Source of the DNA: Apoda limacodes
Lineage: Eukaryota > Arthropoda > Insecta > Lepidoptera > Limacodidae
Assembly (NCBI GenBank): GCA_946406115.1
Contig: OX291542.1
Span: 24,253,321-24,317,320 of the forward strand
Direction: 5' to 3'
DNA: 64,000 nucleotides
Made by a program: the position numbers and the translations under genes. The notes beneath the pieces are model-generated. The model was given only the letters and a program-made list of their open reading frames with translations, did no database searches and was not told the origin of the DNA. How positions within the stretch are numbered: position 1 is the stretch's first letter; each line of letters starts with the position of its first letter. Positions 28,491 to 41,400 of the stretch are shown here, piece by piece.

Positions 28491-31400
28491 AGGAATTGTT
28501 CTACAAACTTATCTATAGCTAAGTGATACCGCTGTTCATTGGAGTGTGATTAAGGCTCTCGACCTTATATAAACTTTTGAAATCAATGGACGTAGTTCAT
28601 TCATTAATTTGCATTAAGTTAAATATATCACAATTTTATCAAGTAGCTTGTAATAAAATATTGCAAAAATTTGTCCGGTAAATCGTTACTATGTCGTCTT
28701 AAATGTTATACTTCATAAGACTTTACCTAAAGGTCCCGTCACGAGAAGCTGTACATTTTGTAAATAAAGAACTTTACTAAGAAACGTAGCAACAATACAA
28801 CAACAAAAAATAATCCTAATATCAATCAACTCAAAGTAGCATACGTGTAATACGGAACTAACGAGCAATTTCACTCGGTCGGGTTATATTTTAGCCATAT
28901 AAAGCGCTGTCGTCTAATGTTTTGTGGTACTGGAACACGTCTGACTCGCAGTCAAAAATCAAAATCACAGTCGCCATATTGAAATGATGAGAACTTGCGA
29001 CACTAGCTACCAAACACCCTAGGCCTAGGTCGATTATTATTTAATATTTTTTTTTTTGATCTAAAATACTTAATGTAAATATGAGGATGTGATTTACCTT
29101 TAATTGATGATTTTGATGTGTAAAGATTGAACTATGGTTATACATTCGATTTAATGTAATGTAAGGTTTTAAAGTAGAAATAATTCTAGTTTATAAAGTT
29201 AGCTTATATAACTGCCTATATACGCCATATGACGCGTTGCATGAAATAAATATCACTTTACGTTACTTTTTTGTTGAAAGTACAGGAAATAATGACAAGG
29301 TTGCACCAATTTAAGTTTAATATTTGCAACTATTTAGAAATAAATAAATATATTTTTAAATTTGCATTGTGTATATTTTTAAGGTCCAAGTTGTAGAGTA
29401 AAATAAATAAATTAGAAGGTTGAATTGTTTATGGCATAATTACTGTTGAACATAAAGTGGTATATTATGTACGCCCGCGATAAATTCGGTTATCGGCGTG
29501 GAATTTCGAAACTGATGATAGTAAAAAAGTTCAAAAAAGCTATTGTTCCTCCACGTCGAATTCATTTATAGTTATTTCTGCGGGGATAAATCTCTCATGT
29601 CTTTTTCTTCAATTATCTCTGTGCCAAATTTCAGCTCAATTGTATGATTCATTGCGAAAGGAACGGACAAACAAACTTCCTTTCATATTTATAGAATTGG
29701 TATGGATTTTAACCCTTTTCATAACCACAATTCCAAAAAGGACTTTTGGACTGGATGAAGGTAGCTTAAATCCTAGACTCAGTCATACACGAGCTTCGGT
29801 GCACGCGTGGTTCCAGTATTTGGAAGTGTATAGTTATCGTTGCCCCATTTTATAACAGTAGGTATATGTTATGTTGACCATTCAAACAAAGCTCAGATAT
29901 TTATGTATGCTAGCAAGTCCGTCTATCTATACTATTGATAAATCCGTTTTGTTTACAAGTAATCAAAAGCCGGAGTGTTTTTCCTTGTGAGTCGATTGAA
30001 TTCGGCATTTGGCGGAATTTCGGCATTTTCTTTACACTGGACCTCTACCTAATTATTTTACCCTGAACATCATTATTTGAATGCCTTAGCCTTAACTTTC
30101 GTTGTACATATTTATCAATATTACAGAGGGAGGGTAGGCCAGACACCTAAATTTTAAACAGAAGTAAAAGGTGAACGCAAAAAAACCGCAAATCATTGTA
30201 AAGGATAGCCATTTGGTACACAGGTACTTTAGGTTAAAACCACAGGCCTAGGATTTTTACGCTACGCTTTATGTCTATGGCAAAAACAATAACTTTGAGT
30301 CGCAGTTTTAGAAAATATTTCCCCACGCGATACAATTTTTTTTTCAGAAAACTCGTGTCGGTTATTAAATTTAAGGGCTTCTTGAGTTGGATCTAAAAAT
30401 AAACTACACTATTACCTCTCAGAAAGGTGTTATCTAGAAGTCCAAAAAGCATTTTCGAAACACACCAAGTTTGGGCTCCTCCAGGTAGGACACGGCTGAG
30501 TAAATTTTCATAAAATATAACTCAAATTATTCGTAATATCTTAATATCTCTATCTAACCTCAAGAAAACAATTTTGAAAATATCTTTATTTAATATTTCT
30601 TTTTAAATTTATATTTTTACTGTGATAGTTCCTCATCAACTCATCTATTTACAAATAATTAGCCAGAAAATATCTTGTCAACCTACAATTATGAGGCAGT
30701 GTTACTTAATGGTGTCTTATGTTCATCTTAAAATTGGTATGACTCCTGGTAGACTGGTGCCAGCTGCCTGCTTTTGTCTTTGGTACATGTATGCCTATTT
30801 ATAATTTTAAGACGCGGTTTTCATGTTATTCCTAGCCGACTGTTAAATTAATTGTGACCAACATTCTGTAAACAAATTTGTTTTTAATTGCCCGACAGCG
30901 GAGTTAACATAGAATAGTACTACTGTTTGTTTTTTTTGAGGAACAGAATTCTTAACTAAAAATGAAAAGAACATAAAAAAAAACCATCAATACATTTTAT
31001 TATGAGCAAATCTATAATACTAATGTTAGAAACAATTACATTTCACAAGTCTTGAATAAAACCTCATATATACATAGTGTTTATAAGATGAGAATTGCAT
31101 TAGAACATTTTTATAATTCAACATCAATATTTATTTATGTAAAACATTTAACAGTGAGAAATAAAAAAAAAGCCAATGTTAATGGAATGGAGTTGTTTAA
31201 CTCAAATTGTACTTATAGTATATAACCAATACTATATTAAACAATACTCCATTTTAGCAAACTGTCATGTTTAAAATTTGAAGTTTGCAATAATTTTATA
31301 TGCAGTGTGACTGCAAGAACACAGAATTATAATCAGTCCTAATAGATTTCCTTACGAAATATAAATTTTATCAATGCATTTGTACACAAACTTTCTTTAG

Positions 31401-31634
31401 AATTGTAATATTTTGACTTACACATTTTTGTCTCGCAACATAGAAATCGGGGTCAACAATACTGTTTCCATATAAGGCAGTTTTCATTCAAAGTTGACCA
31501 TTTATTACGTATGCTTCGAGCAAGTGTATTATCCTCACGTAAGACGCTCTTTCGTATACGTGAGGAGAAATTAATCACTCTATTTCTTCGTTGCAGGATG
31601 CCATGTGCACATATTCATATTATGCATTATTACA

Positions 31635-31770
31635 TTACAGCGTGGGTTGCCCTCCAGACGGGTGAACCGCCTGAAAAGGTAGCCGGAAGTGGCTAAATAA
31701 GAATGATGGAGGATCTGATGTGCTGGCGGTCATTGCGAAAGGCCTATGTCTAACAGTAGACTGGTATAGA
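31635..31770 (+). mobile_element. RTE-like LINE tail, short fragment
   Basis: Frame pieces AWVALQTGEPPEKVAGSG and MCWRSLRKAYV resemble the RPPTRW-DD-VKVAGSRW and W-SLGEAYV end of the same family. Decayed and very short. Confidence 0.5.
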
Positions 31771-34563
31771 CTGATTTACATGATCCAGTATCGGCAAGTT
31801 ATCGATAGAAGCTTCTACCTTAATCCTGTTATCAAATGCACATCGCCTGTTCTAAAACGAATAGGCGACAAGGTCGGCGTTCGAAATGTCCCCGATGCGA
31901 TATAAGAACTGAGCCCGTCAGTTTAGCGCAGCCTTCATCATGAGCACGCCGCCTTTGCTGCTTTAACAGCTGGAACAAATACAGTTGTATTTACAATTTG
32001 CAATGTTAAAACTTATGTATTGATACATAAAAATCAAGTGTAAGACACGGCATAAGGTCGATGTATTTTGAGTGTTTAAGAATGATTATAATGTTTCTTT
32101 TTTAAAACGTTGAGGCTAATTTAAAATTGTTTCGAGTTTTTCGACTATGCAGAATACAATTATTGACAAAAAGTTGTCAGATTACAAGAAAAATATATAA
32201 AAATAAGCTGACCATTAAAAGTAACAAAATATTGTTCTCTTCTTGCTGTTGGATGTCAATAAATAATTTTATAATTTTTTTTCTATCATTGCCAATATTT
32301 TCACTTAAGTAAGAAACTAGCATATCGCCTGATGATGAGTGGATGGATACCTAATGCTAACTGTGTGCGCCCCTTGCTGTATTTTCTAAGAAGAACCCCG
32401 TAAATCTACTCCAAAAACAGAACTGTGCACAACCATTTAAGGGTGCGATCAGAGTGAGAGCTGTAAACTATTGTCTAGTAGACATTGAATAGCTCACGAA
32501 GAGTAAAACTGTCATGGGATTTCCTAGGTTAGAGCGAAGTGGCAATATAAGTAGCTCAATAGTTTTCAGTTTACATTGCGAACCATTGATATTTTGATCT
32601 CAGCTTCTAATACTAGTGTAGTAGTTGAGGGATGATATACTCCTCACTCCCAGGTGCTTTGTTGAGATCGCTTCACTCAGTTCGCTGAGTTGCATCTGAT
32701 CTGTGTGAACTGAGAAAAACTGTTCAATTGTGACTAAAAATTATATACTATTGCATAGTTCGGAAGATGATGATTGTATGTTCTTAAATATAAATACTGC
32801 TGCTTTACAGTTCAAATTTATAGTTGCATCAATTCATCAATAGTTTTACTATTTAATATCTAGTAGCTCAGCTAGTATGAACGCCATGCGCTATAACTTT
32901 ACTAGCGCAGTGTTTGCTAGTTTAAAGCTCGCCGCACCCTTAGGTGTTAGGATGAACTGCCTCCCTGTCGATGGTAAGCGATACGAAACGTGGTTTCAAA
33001 CAAGTCTAGATCAAAAACATATCATAAAACACTGATATACATTAGTGTTGCATGTAGGCGAAATGTGCACTTCCTGGCGTTGGCCGCCTAATTGAATGCT
33101 TAGTCAGAAGTTAGAATTAGTAGGCATTTAATATTCGATTGTCATAGTGTAAGTATGTGAATCTACTATTGCATTCGCGTAATTAAAAGTCCTATGAGCA
33201 AAAACAGTTTCAAAACGCGTCCGCTTTAGGCGCTCCTTCATTTCCATATATTTATTTCGCTGACACGAACGCGATGATAAAGTTAATAGGTCGGGCCCAC
33301 GGAGCAAATACATAGAGGAGTTGCCGTAATAAACTTTTGCCTATAATGAATGCGTGACAGAATGCGGGGGTAAGGAGTACATTGGCACCCCTTGTGCGCC
33401 CCTATATCCATCTACCGGTCAATAACAACTGGCTTCATCTACAATAGTAATGCTACTAGTCTTTATATTCGTCACTAGAGTGCTCTAGTGTAGGATCCCA
33501 ACAGGGAAGTACTTAGAAATTTAATTATAAATCATATTTTGTTTTAAAATTTTAACCTACACGCATGAAGCAAATAGAAAGAGGAGTGGCTGTAATTGAG
33601 TTGGATAAATTCATGCGTGACACAGCGCGGGGGTGAGGGGGTGAGAAGACCTTTGTCTTAGTCTGTCTAACCAATAAAGGACTACTTTGTTAATTCTTTT
33701 CTAATTTCTTAATTTATTCAATTTAACAAGTTAACACTGATGTCTACTTTGGGACACATGGACGTACTTAGAAATTAAATAATAAAACAATGTGTTAAAT
33801 TCGGATGCTATATTATTTTCAGAAAAATCCAGTGTTTTATTTTAAAACAAAAATTCGTGAAAATTTCCTAAGTCGGGTAATTTTTTCCCTTGCGCCCCTT
33901 TTTAGCTACTCTGACCCTTTTTTAGTCACAACGAAGTCCCTATCTTTAAAATATATAAGAGAGGTAGGGCACTGCAAGTACTCGCTCGAATAAGCCACCC
34001 GAACAACTAAGCAGGGCATAGCGAGTACTTGCTCGAATGAGCGGCCCGAACTGGGGAAGTACCTCCACCTTACAGAAAACCGCGGCCATAATAACACTAA
34101 CATTGAGTAGTGTTGTGTTCCTGGCGGTGAGTAAGGTTGCCAGAGCTCTTTGAGGATTCGCTGCGCGGACAGCGGAGGACCGGCGGTGCTTGTTGCTGTC
34201 ATACTCGGCGTAGACGCGGCGTGCTGGTTCGGCGGTCAGGGAGACCTGATGAAACGGCTGACCGCTGGCCGCCCGCAGGTTGAACGGGATCCCGAACCCA
34301 GGGATCACTTAATCTCCGCCCTGGGAGGCTGATTCGCCAGCCTGTGTAAAGTATCTGAAGTGGTAGTCGTGCCGGAGAAGGAGACCGGAGTGGACCCGGC
34401 TACTACAACAGAGGGGGATCAGGGGCCCTTCCGCCCGCCGTGCCAGCAACCGTATCATCTGTGGCGAGCTTCGGCAGTCTTAGAACCGCACCCTTTGTCC
34501 TCTATGCTGTCTGTCCAGTGAATCCTCATCCTTAGTCTTAGTAACTTTTTTTTTATATATATT

Positions 34564-35616
34564 ATGGCCAGAAGACAGAAAAAGAAAAGAGTTTGCACAG
34601 CGGCTACTCCATCCACATATAATGTGGATTTTTGCAACATCAGGGGTATTCACGCAAATCTTAACGCAGTCCACCACCATCTCGAAACTGCGCAGCCGAC
34701 CATTCTTTTTCTAACGGAGACGCAGATATCCTGCCCGGCCGACACATCATACCTTCATTATCCCGGCTACAAACTCGAACACAATTTTATGAGTCGTGCC
34801 GGTGTATGTATGTTCGTCCGGGAGGATATCTGCTGTCGCCGCCTTCATAGCCTTGAAGACAGGGACCTGTCGATATTGTGGGTGCGCGTAGATTACGGCG
34901 GCCACACTCGTATCTATGCGTGCCTATACAGGTCTCATAGCGGTGACACGGACGTAACTCGACTCTTCACGCACCTGAGTTTGACGACTGACAAAGTTCT
35001 AGAGCAATATCCCACAGCAGAACTAGTTATTTTGGGAGACTTTAACGCCCACCATCGCGAGTGGCTCAGTTCTCGAACCAATAACTATGCTGGGATATCT
35101 GCTCATGAATTTGCTCTGACCTATGGATTCTCTCAGCTGGTACTTTCTCCAACGAGAATACCAGATATAGAGGAACATACGAGCTCCTTACTGGACCTTC
35201 TGCTGACTACTCGTCCGGACGGGTACTCCGTCTCAGTGGATGCGCCTCTTGGCTCCTCGGACCACTGTCTCGTTCGGACTCAAGTGTCATGCACACAACC
35301 TGATCCTTCTGGGCCAACTAACTGGCGTCGTGTGTGGCACTATAAGTCGGCAGACTGGGATGGATTGCGTGAATTTTACGCATCGTACCCGTGGAGGCAG
35401 ATCTGCTTTAACTCAGAAGATCCTGACGTCTGCGCAGCCGCAGTCACTGAGACAATCCTTGCTGGTATGGAATGCTATATTCCTAACCCGCGAGTAGCTG
35501 CCGGCGTCAAAAAACGACCGTGGTTTAATAGGTCTTGCAGAAAAGCTAAAATTCTTAAGCAAAATGCATATGAGGCTTGGACCACGGCTCGTTTTAATAA
35601 GGATCCGTATATCTGA
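34564..35616 (+). CDS. LINE ORF2, endonuclease part
   Basis: 350 codons with the APE-type endonuclease signature: NVDFCNIRGIHANL at the start, LFLTETQI with the catalytic Glu, LGDFNAHHREWL near residue 159 and the terminal SSDHCLV box near residue 231. It ends early at a TGA near 35614 because of a one-base frameshift relative to the RT part, which starts in the next frame at about the same place. Intact copies would read through both as one protein. Confidence 0.85.
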   Translation: MARRQKKKRVCTAATPSTYNVDFCNIRGIHANLNAVHHHLETAQPTILFLTETQISCPADTSYLHYPGYKLEHNFMSRAGVCMFVREDICCRRLHSLEDRDLSILWVRVDYGGHTRIYACLYRSHSGDTDVTRLFTHLSLTTDKVLEQYPTAELVILGDFNAHHREWLSSRTNNYAGISAHEFALTYGFSQLVLSPTRIPDIEEHTSSLLDLLLTTRPDGYSVSVDAPLGSSDHCLVRTQVSCTQPDPSGPTNWRRVWHYKSADWDGLREFYASYPWRQICFNSEDPDVCAAAVTETILAGMECYIPNPRVAAGVKKRPWFNRSCRKAKILKQNAYEAWTTARFNKDPYI

Positions 35617-37393
35617 GTTAAAACGCAAATTAAATGCTGCCTCGAGGTTCAGTAAGAAAGCAACTGCCAGAGCAAAATTCCAATTCATCGGCAAAATAGG
35701 TGGGCGACTTGCGAGCTATGCTTCTGGGAGTCGTGCTTTCTGGTCGCTTGCCAAAGCTGCCGAAGGGAACTTCTGCCAGTCGTCGTTACCACCACTGCGA
35801 AAGACCGATGGTGACTTGGCCCATAGTGCTAAAGAGAAAGCCGATCTACTGGGCAGTCTCTTTGCCTCGAACTCGAATATGAGCGATGAAGGCGCTGTAC
35901 CACCTACTATACCGTGGTGCGGTAGGTCCATGCCGGAAATCTCCATAACGCAGCGGGAGGTCAGGCGGGCGTTGCTTTCTCTAGACGTTCATAAGTCGAG
36001 TGGGCCAGACGGTATACCAGCAGTGGTGCTTAAGCAGTGTGCTCCTGAGTTATGTCCTGTACTCACGCGCCTCTTCGCGCTTTCCTACCACACTAGGCAA
36101 TTTCCGTCTACATGGAAGACTGCGAATGTGCATCCGGTGCCCAAAAAGGGCGATAGATCAGATCCATCGAATTACAGGCCTATCGCTATTACCTCTCTCC
36201 TCTCTAAGGTGATGGAGCGTGTGATCAACACACAGCTTCTAAGATACCTAGAAGTACACGATCTGGTCAGTGACCGTCAATATGGCTTTCGCCACGGTCG
36301 CTCGACTGGTGACCTTCTAGTGTATCTCACACACCGATGGGCACTAGCCATTGAGAGTCAGGGGGAGGCATTGGCATGTAGCCTGGACATAGCGAAGGCG
36401 TTCGATCGGGTCTGGCACCGCGGTCTTCTATCGAAGTTGCCATCTTACGGAGTGCCCGAGGTTTTGTGCAAATGGGTGGCTAGCTTTTTGTCCGGCAGAC
36501 GCATACGAACCGTAGTTGACGGTAGTTGCTCTGATAGCATGGACATTAATGCTGGTGTCCCGCAAGGCTCTGTGCTGTCTCCTACGCTGTTTCTACTGCA
36601 TATCAATGACATGTTGGACATCAACAACATACATTGCTATGCAGATGACAGTACTGGAGACGCTTTTTACACGGGTCGTGCAAACATCCCTCGTTCCGTT
36701 GTGGAGGAAAACCGCGGAGAACTTGTGTCTCAAATCGAGACCACACTGTCCCAGGTCTCTGACTGGGGACGGGTAAACTTGGTCCGATTCAACCCTAGAA
36801 AGACACAAGTGTGCGCGTTCACCGCTAAGAAAACTCCATTCACTGTGGTCCCACAATTCCAGAACACTCCCCTCTCCATCTCCAAGAGCATTGGGATCCT
36901 TGGTGTCGACATCTCCAGCGATGTTCAGTTCCGAGATCATTTACAAGATAAGGTAAAGCTGGCGTCCAAAAAACTTGGTGTACTCAACAGAGCGAAGCAG
37001 TACTTCACGTCGGGGCAAAGGTTGTTACTTTACAAGTCGCAAGTTAGGCCCCATATGGAGTACTGCTGCCATCTCTGGGCAGGTGCACCCGGATACCAGC
37101 TTGGCCCTTTTGACTCGGTTCAACGACGGGCTGTGAGAATTGTCGACGATTCCAAACTCACTTGCGGTATCGAGCCCTTAAGTCTGAGGAGAGACTTTGC
37201 CTCACTGTGTGTGTTCTACCGCTTGTACAATGGGTTGTGTTCTGAGGAATTGTTCGAAATGATGCCCACGGCTACTTTCTACCATCGCACCGCTCGCCAT
37301 CGGCAGGGAATTCATTCTCACACTTTAGAACCTAAATGGTCGCGTACAGTGCGGTTTCAGAGAAACTTCCTCCCGCGAACGCTTAAGTTGTGA
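35564..37393 (+). CDS. LINE ORF2, reverse-transcriptase part
   Basis: 609 codons; the real homology starts about 35612 (SELKRKLNAASRFSKK). RT motifs are KSSGPDGIPAVVLK, VPKKGDRSDPSNYRPI, SLDIAKAFDRVWH (catalytic Asp), AGVPQGSVLSPTLF and CYADDST near residue 359. It is intact from the fingers to the C-terminal GYQLGPFDSVQRRAVRI segment. The clade is jockey/CR1/L2 group; I cannot fix the exact clade by eye. The source protein needs the endonuclease ORF in the same frame. Confidence 0.88.
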   Translation: MHMRLGPRLVLIRIRISELKRKLNAASRFSKKATARAKFQFIGKIGGRLASYASGSRAFWSLAKAAEGNFCQSSLPPLRKTDGDLAHSAKEKADLLGSLFASNSNMSDEGAVPPTIPWCGRSMPEISITQREVRRALLSLDVHKSSGPDGIPAVVLKQCAPELCPVLTRLFALSYHTRQFPSTWKTANVHPVPKKGDRSDPSNYRPIAITSLLSKVMERVINTQLLRYLEVHDLVSDRQYGFRHGRSTGDLLVYLTHRWALAIESQGEALACSLDIAKAFDRVWHRGLLSKLPSYGVPEVLCKWVASFLSGRRIRTVVDGSCSDSMDINAGVPQGSVLSPTLFLLHINDMLDINNIHCYADDSTGDAFYTGRANIPRSVVEENRGELVSQIETTLSQVSDWGRVNLVRFNPRKTQVCAFTAKKTPFTVVPQFQNTPLSISKSIGILGVDISSDVQFRDHLQDKVKLASKKLGVLNRAKQYFTSGQRLLLYKSQVRPHMEYCCHLWAGAPGYQLGPFDSVQRRAVRIVDDSKLTCGIEPLSLRRDFASLCVFYRLYNGLCSEELFEMMPTATFYHRTARHRQGIHSHTLEPKWSRTVRFQRNFLPRTLKL

Positions 37394-37601
37394 AATGAGC
37401 TCCCTGCCAAGGTTTTCTGCAAGGACTTACAGTATGGAGTTCTTCAAGAAAGAAGTTTTTAGATTTCTGAAGGGTCGGCAACGCGCAAGTGATACCCCTG
37501 GTGTTGCAAGCGTCCATAGGCTACGGTGACCGCTTACCATCAGGCGGGCCGTAAGCTTGTTTGCCACCTTAGTGGTATAAAAAAAAAAAAAAAAAAAAAA
37601 A

Positions 37602-38404
37602 TGGCAAGAACAAATTCTTATATTTTTTGTTGGAGTCCAATGCAGTTTGTTAATTTTTTGAATCCATTGCTGTTTTAAATTATCTTCCGATGGAAATCTG
37701 GAGCGTAATTTAAAATCTTGATTATTAGGTAACAACGCAAATATAAATTTATATCGATAGAATGTAGGTATAACCCATACTTTGTTCTTTCAAAGTATAG
37801 GTAATGTAAGCAATTGATTTCTAATTACGGCCCTGTCATGACAATTGTTTGCTATTGCACGACAGATGGCGATTATACTTTGAAAATAATTATAAAATAT
37901 GATAAGACTATATATTTATCGTCAAAAATTTACAGTAATAATTATAACAAATTTTAATACATATAATTATGTAAATATCTTTGCTTAAATATGATGAACC
38001 ACAAGGTAAAGTGTGACGCCATCTCTTGACGAGTAAAACTAGTGTTTGCGGACATGAAAATTAGAGATTTTTCCTAGAGCTTCGTTTAATAAATAAAAAA
38101 TAAAATTACTTACGAGTAAAAAGAAATGCCATTCGTGGCATCAGGACGTTCATCCGAGTAGTTTTTACATGATGAAATACAACACTTCATCCTTGTCTTT
38201 AGATTACTTTAAATAAAACATTAAATATATAACACGCAAACAATGATATGCAACAACAGCCGACAGCAGACTGAATGAGGCCACGCCCACAGTGATGACG
38301 TCAGGCCATAGTTGAGAATCACAGTGCCCAGTTGCATATGCCAACTCCTCTCTGTATTGGCTCCGTGCTCGGGCCACACTTGACCGATCTTCGGCGGCGT
38401 GTTG
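37602..38404. other. Intergenic DNA and Arid4 3' UTR
   Basis: Between the LINE poly(A) and the proposed Arid4 stop. It contains AT-rich sequence and, near 38085-38105, a - strand TTTATT that could be the Arid4 poly(A) signal. No other gene is recognised. Confidence 0.45.
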
Positions 38405-41400
38405 TCAGTCGCGTCGCTCGACGTAGTGACGGTTCATCGGTCTAGTGTGAACGGTTTGATTTTTAGGTGGCCCTACGCAAAAACTCACTAGGCAAACAGG
38501 TAACTTGCCTCTACTACCAGAGCGCGAAAGCCTCACTTCTCATTAGGATGCAAAAACTATCCTTAAACTTAAAGGTTGAGATAATCAATTCTTGTCAAAA
38601 GCGCTAACGATGGACCTATTCCACAAAGCTCTGCAAACTATTTACTCCGCAAATAGTCCAAAATTGAAAACTCAAAAATAGGAGAAAGTTCAACTCTTCA
38701 CTCTGCACTTAATATGAAGAGTGCAGACTTGCGTCAGACCTGGTAAGGCGTTTATGGACATGAGGGACTGACTATTTGGTAATTTATCTACAACAAATAG
38801 ATAATAATACTTACCTTCTCTCTCCTTCCGACGAAGCTTCTTGCGTCGTCGGTCGATGGCCGCGAGCTCCGCCTTGATCGAATGGTACGCCTTGCGCAAG
38901 TCGGCCAGTCGTGACGTCAGGACGTTGATTCGTGTCTGCCTGTCCCAAGATGGATCTAGACAAAAAATATATGCCATAAGCCAAACTCTAAAAACCTTCA
39001 AAATGTTCAGGTACTCTTTGACTAATCAAAATAATTGACAGACATTTTCTTAAGCACTTTTGAGTTGTATATAGAGTAGTGGAGAGCTGATACTGTGGCG
39101 CTAGTGTTCATACTGACCGAGGTCGACGTAGAAGTTGTACTTGTGGTTTGGCTGTGAGGCTATGTCGTCAGTGTCACGTCGCCGCCGCCGGCCGCGCGCC
39201 GGGCCCGCAGAACTCTCAGAAACCTTGCGAGAACGTAACCCTGTGACAATTTCACACAATAAACTACCTTTTATTCATAGTAATGTTTAAAACAATCACT
39301 TCCTATAAGTAATATTTCGATTTGTAAATGGATTATTTTACAAACATTACAAGGGTATTTTACAGTTAATTTCATATAAACATAATTACAAAATATCATA
39401 ATTAGTGCAAAAAATAGGGTCTTACCTCCGATTTTTTTTACTATGAACCGATTTGCATGAAATTTTGGAATAAGGCAGTGGGGGTCGATAACCGGTCATT
39501 TTGTCAAAATTTGTGATGAAATATCTGAATCATTTTTTCTATTTTTACCTACAGGTGATGTCTCTGTGAGGCTAATTTAATAAAAAAAAATGTATATTTT
39601 TGAAGATATTTGCAAAAAACCGATGAAAAACGTGAACAAAATCCGAATTTTCAATTGCCAATAACTTGAAAAGAATTGGGTTTTTTGAAAAACTTTATAA
39701 AACATTTTTTTCTTAAAAATTGGTCTTCTATCGATATCTGAGGTTATTTTGAAGAAAAAAATTTACACCACCGAGAAGGGGTGGCAACCACCCCCAGGGT
39801 GGGTGCGGAGTTCAGATCATTTTCACTTTTGAAGTTAAGGGTAAGATGAGCCTAATTCCAAAATTTCATGCAAATCGGTTCACAGTAAAAAAATTCAGAC
39901 CAAAACGCTTCAATGACTGCACTAAATAGAACCGCTAAAAACGCTCCATGTGAAGTCTAACGTTTAGTTTAGGACGTGGTGGCAAAACCATATAGTAAAC
40001 ATCCATTTCGCAAATAAACTCTCATTTTAAATATGAAATCCACAAAAAATAGTTAGATTATTGTTATGTCACTAACCATGCGGCTTATCCAAATCCATTA
40101 GGGACGCGTCGTTGGGCCGGCTTTCTTCATCGTCATCCTTTCTGCCCATTGGACTGTCGTGCTCAGATATACGACGCTCCCTGTACGCAAAATACCACCA
40201 TATTTTCTAAAATAACCATTATGAGTGCGTTCGTTTTGGGATGAAAAGTTTCCACGTTTGTTACTTTTGACACTTTTAATAACGCCTGTTTTGTCATCGA
40301 CGCTTATCGTTCGTGTAACTTTAATTGTTACTAACAAAACTATTGGTATCGGTTGACGTACACGTACTTCCATAATAACACACACATTCCATAATCTTTG
40401 CCAGATATAGTTTTAAGAGCGGTTTACCAGGCCGAGGTTCGTGTTCAGGACACCCTTGTGCAAACCGCCCAAACTTTTCGCAACTGAATGCAAGCGGCAC
40501 CACTGCAAAAGTTAGTTAGTCCGCGTGTAGTTGTATAGGGAATATGCGGCCAACAACAGTAGGCAGTTGATTCAAAAATACCATTCATAATGAATATAGT
40601 TTTAAAATGTATAGGCAGTTTGATAGATTTACACCAAAACCCCTCCTCCAGACATGGGTCTAAAGTTTCATTTTTCGTTGCAAAAGTGTCAAATATATCG
40701 TAAACGAACTTGATTGATGACACTAAATGTTCATACAACGAATGTGCACACGGTGCCCAAAAAAAGCGATAGACCAGATCCATCGAATTACAGGCCAATC
40801 GCTTTCACCTCTCTCCTCTCCAATTCATGAAGCGTGTGATCAACCCACAGCTCCTAAGTTATTTTCATAATACTTTCGCCACAGTCGCTCGACTGGTGAC
40901 CTTCTAGTAAATCTCACACACTGCTGGGCACTAGCCATTCAGAGTCAGGGGGAGGCATTAGCATGTAGCCTGGATATAGTAAAGGTTTCCGATCGGTCGG
41001 GTGCTAGACCGGGGTGTTCTATCTAAGTTGCCATCTTACGTAGTGCCCGAGGGTTTTTGCAAATGGGTGGCGAACTTTTTGCTCGGTAGACGCATACGAG
41101 CCGTTATTGACGGTGATTGCTCTGATAACATGGACATTAATGCTGGTGTCCCGCAAGGCTCTATGCGGTCTCCTATGCTATTTCTCCTGCATATCAAATA
41201 ACATGTTTGACAGCAATGTATGTTACATTGCTATGCAGATGACAGTGTGGAGACGCTATTACACGGGTCGTGCTAACATCCCTCGTTCCGTTGTGGATAA
41301 AAAGCGGGGAGAACTTGTGTCTCAAATCGAAACCACTCTGTCCAAGTTTTTTGACTAGGGACGGGAAAACTGGGTCTGATTCAACCCTACAATGAAACAA

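Larger units (their letters stand above)
27031..33900. other. Prp39 3' UTR and intergenic DNA
   Basis: Follows the Prp39 stop codon. Candidate poly(A) signals are at 27723 (AATAAA), 28762 and 29247. RTE-like tail fragments lie at 28140-28490 and 31635-31770. A piece at 28930-29015 (ATCACAGTCGCCATATTGAA) resembles 42793-42825. I recognise no host gene; short open frames lack family features. Confidence 0.5.
33950..37601 (+). mobile_element. CR1/jockey-group non-LTR retrotransposon, nearly complete
   Basis: Holds an APE endonuclease ORF and an RT ORF, a 3' UTR ending GTGGTAT and a poly(A) run at 37579-37601. The 5' region near 33965-34050 has a repeated GTACTCGCTCGAAT motif. There is no visible ORF1/gag, so the 5' end is probably truncated or the family lacks it. 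It lies between Prp39 and Arid4 on the + strand. No target duplication was found by eye. Confidence 0.85.

Noticed and set aside
33946..34308. 120-codon - strand frame at the LINE 5' end
   Set aside because: Antisense to the LINE 5' region with no domain; likely chance.
36593..36940. - strand frames inside the LINE RT
   Set aside because: Shadows of the RT coding sequence.
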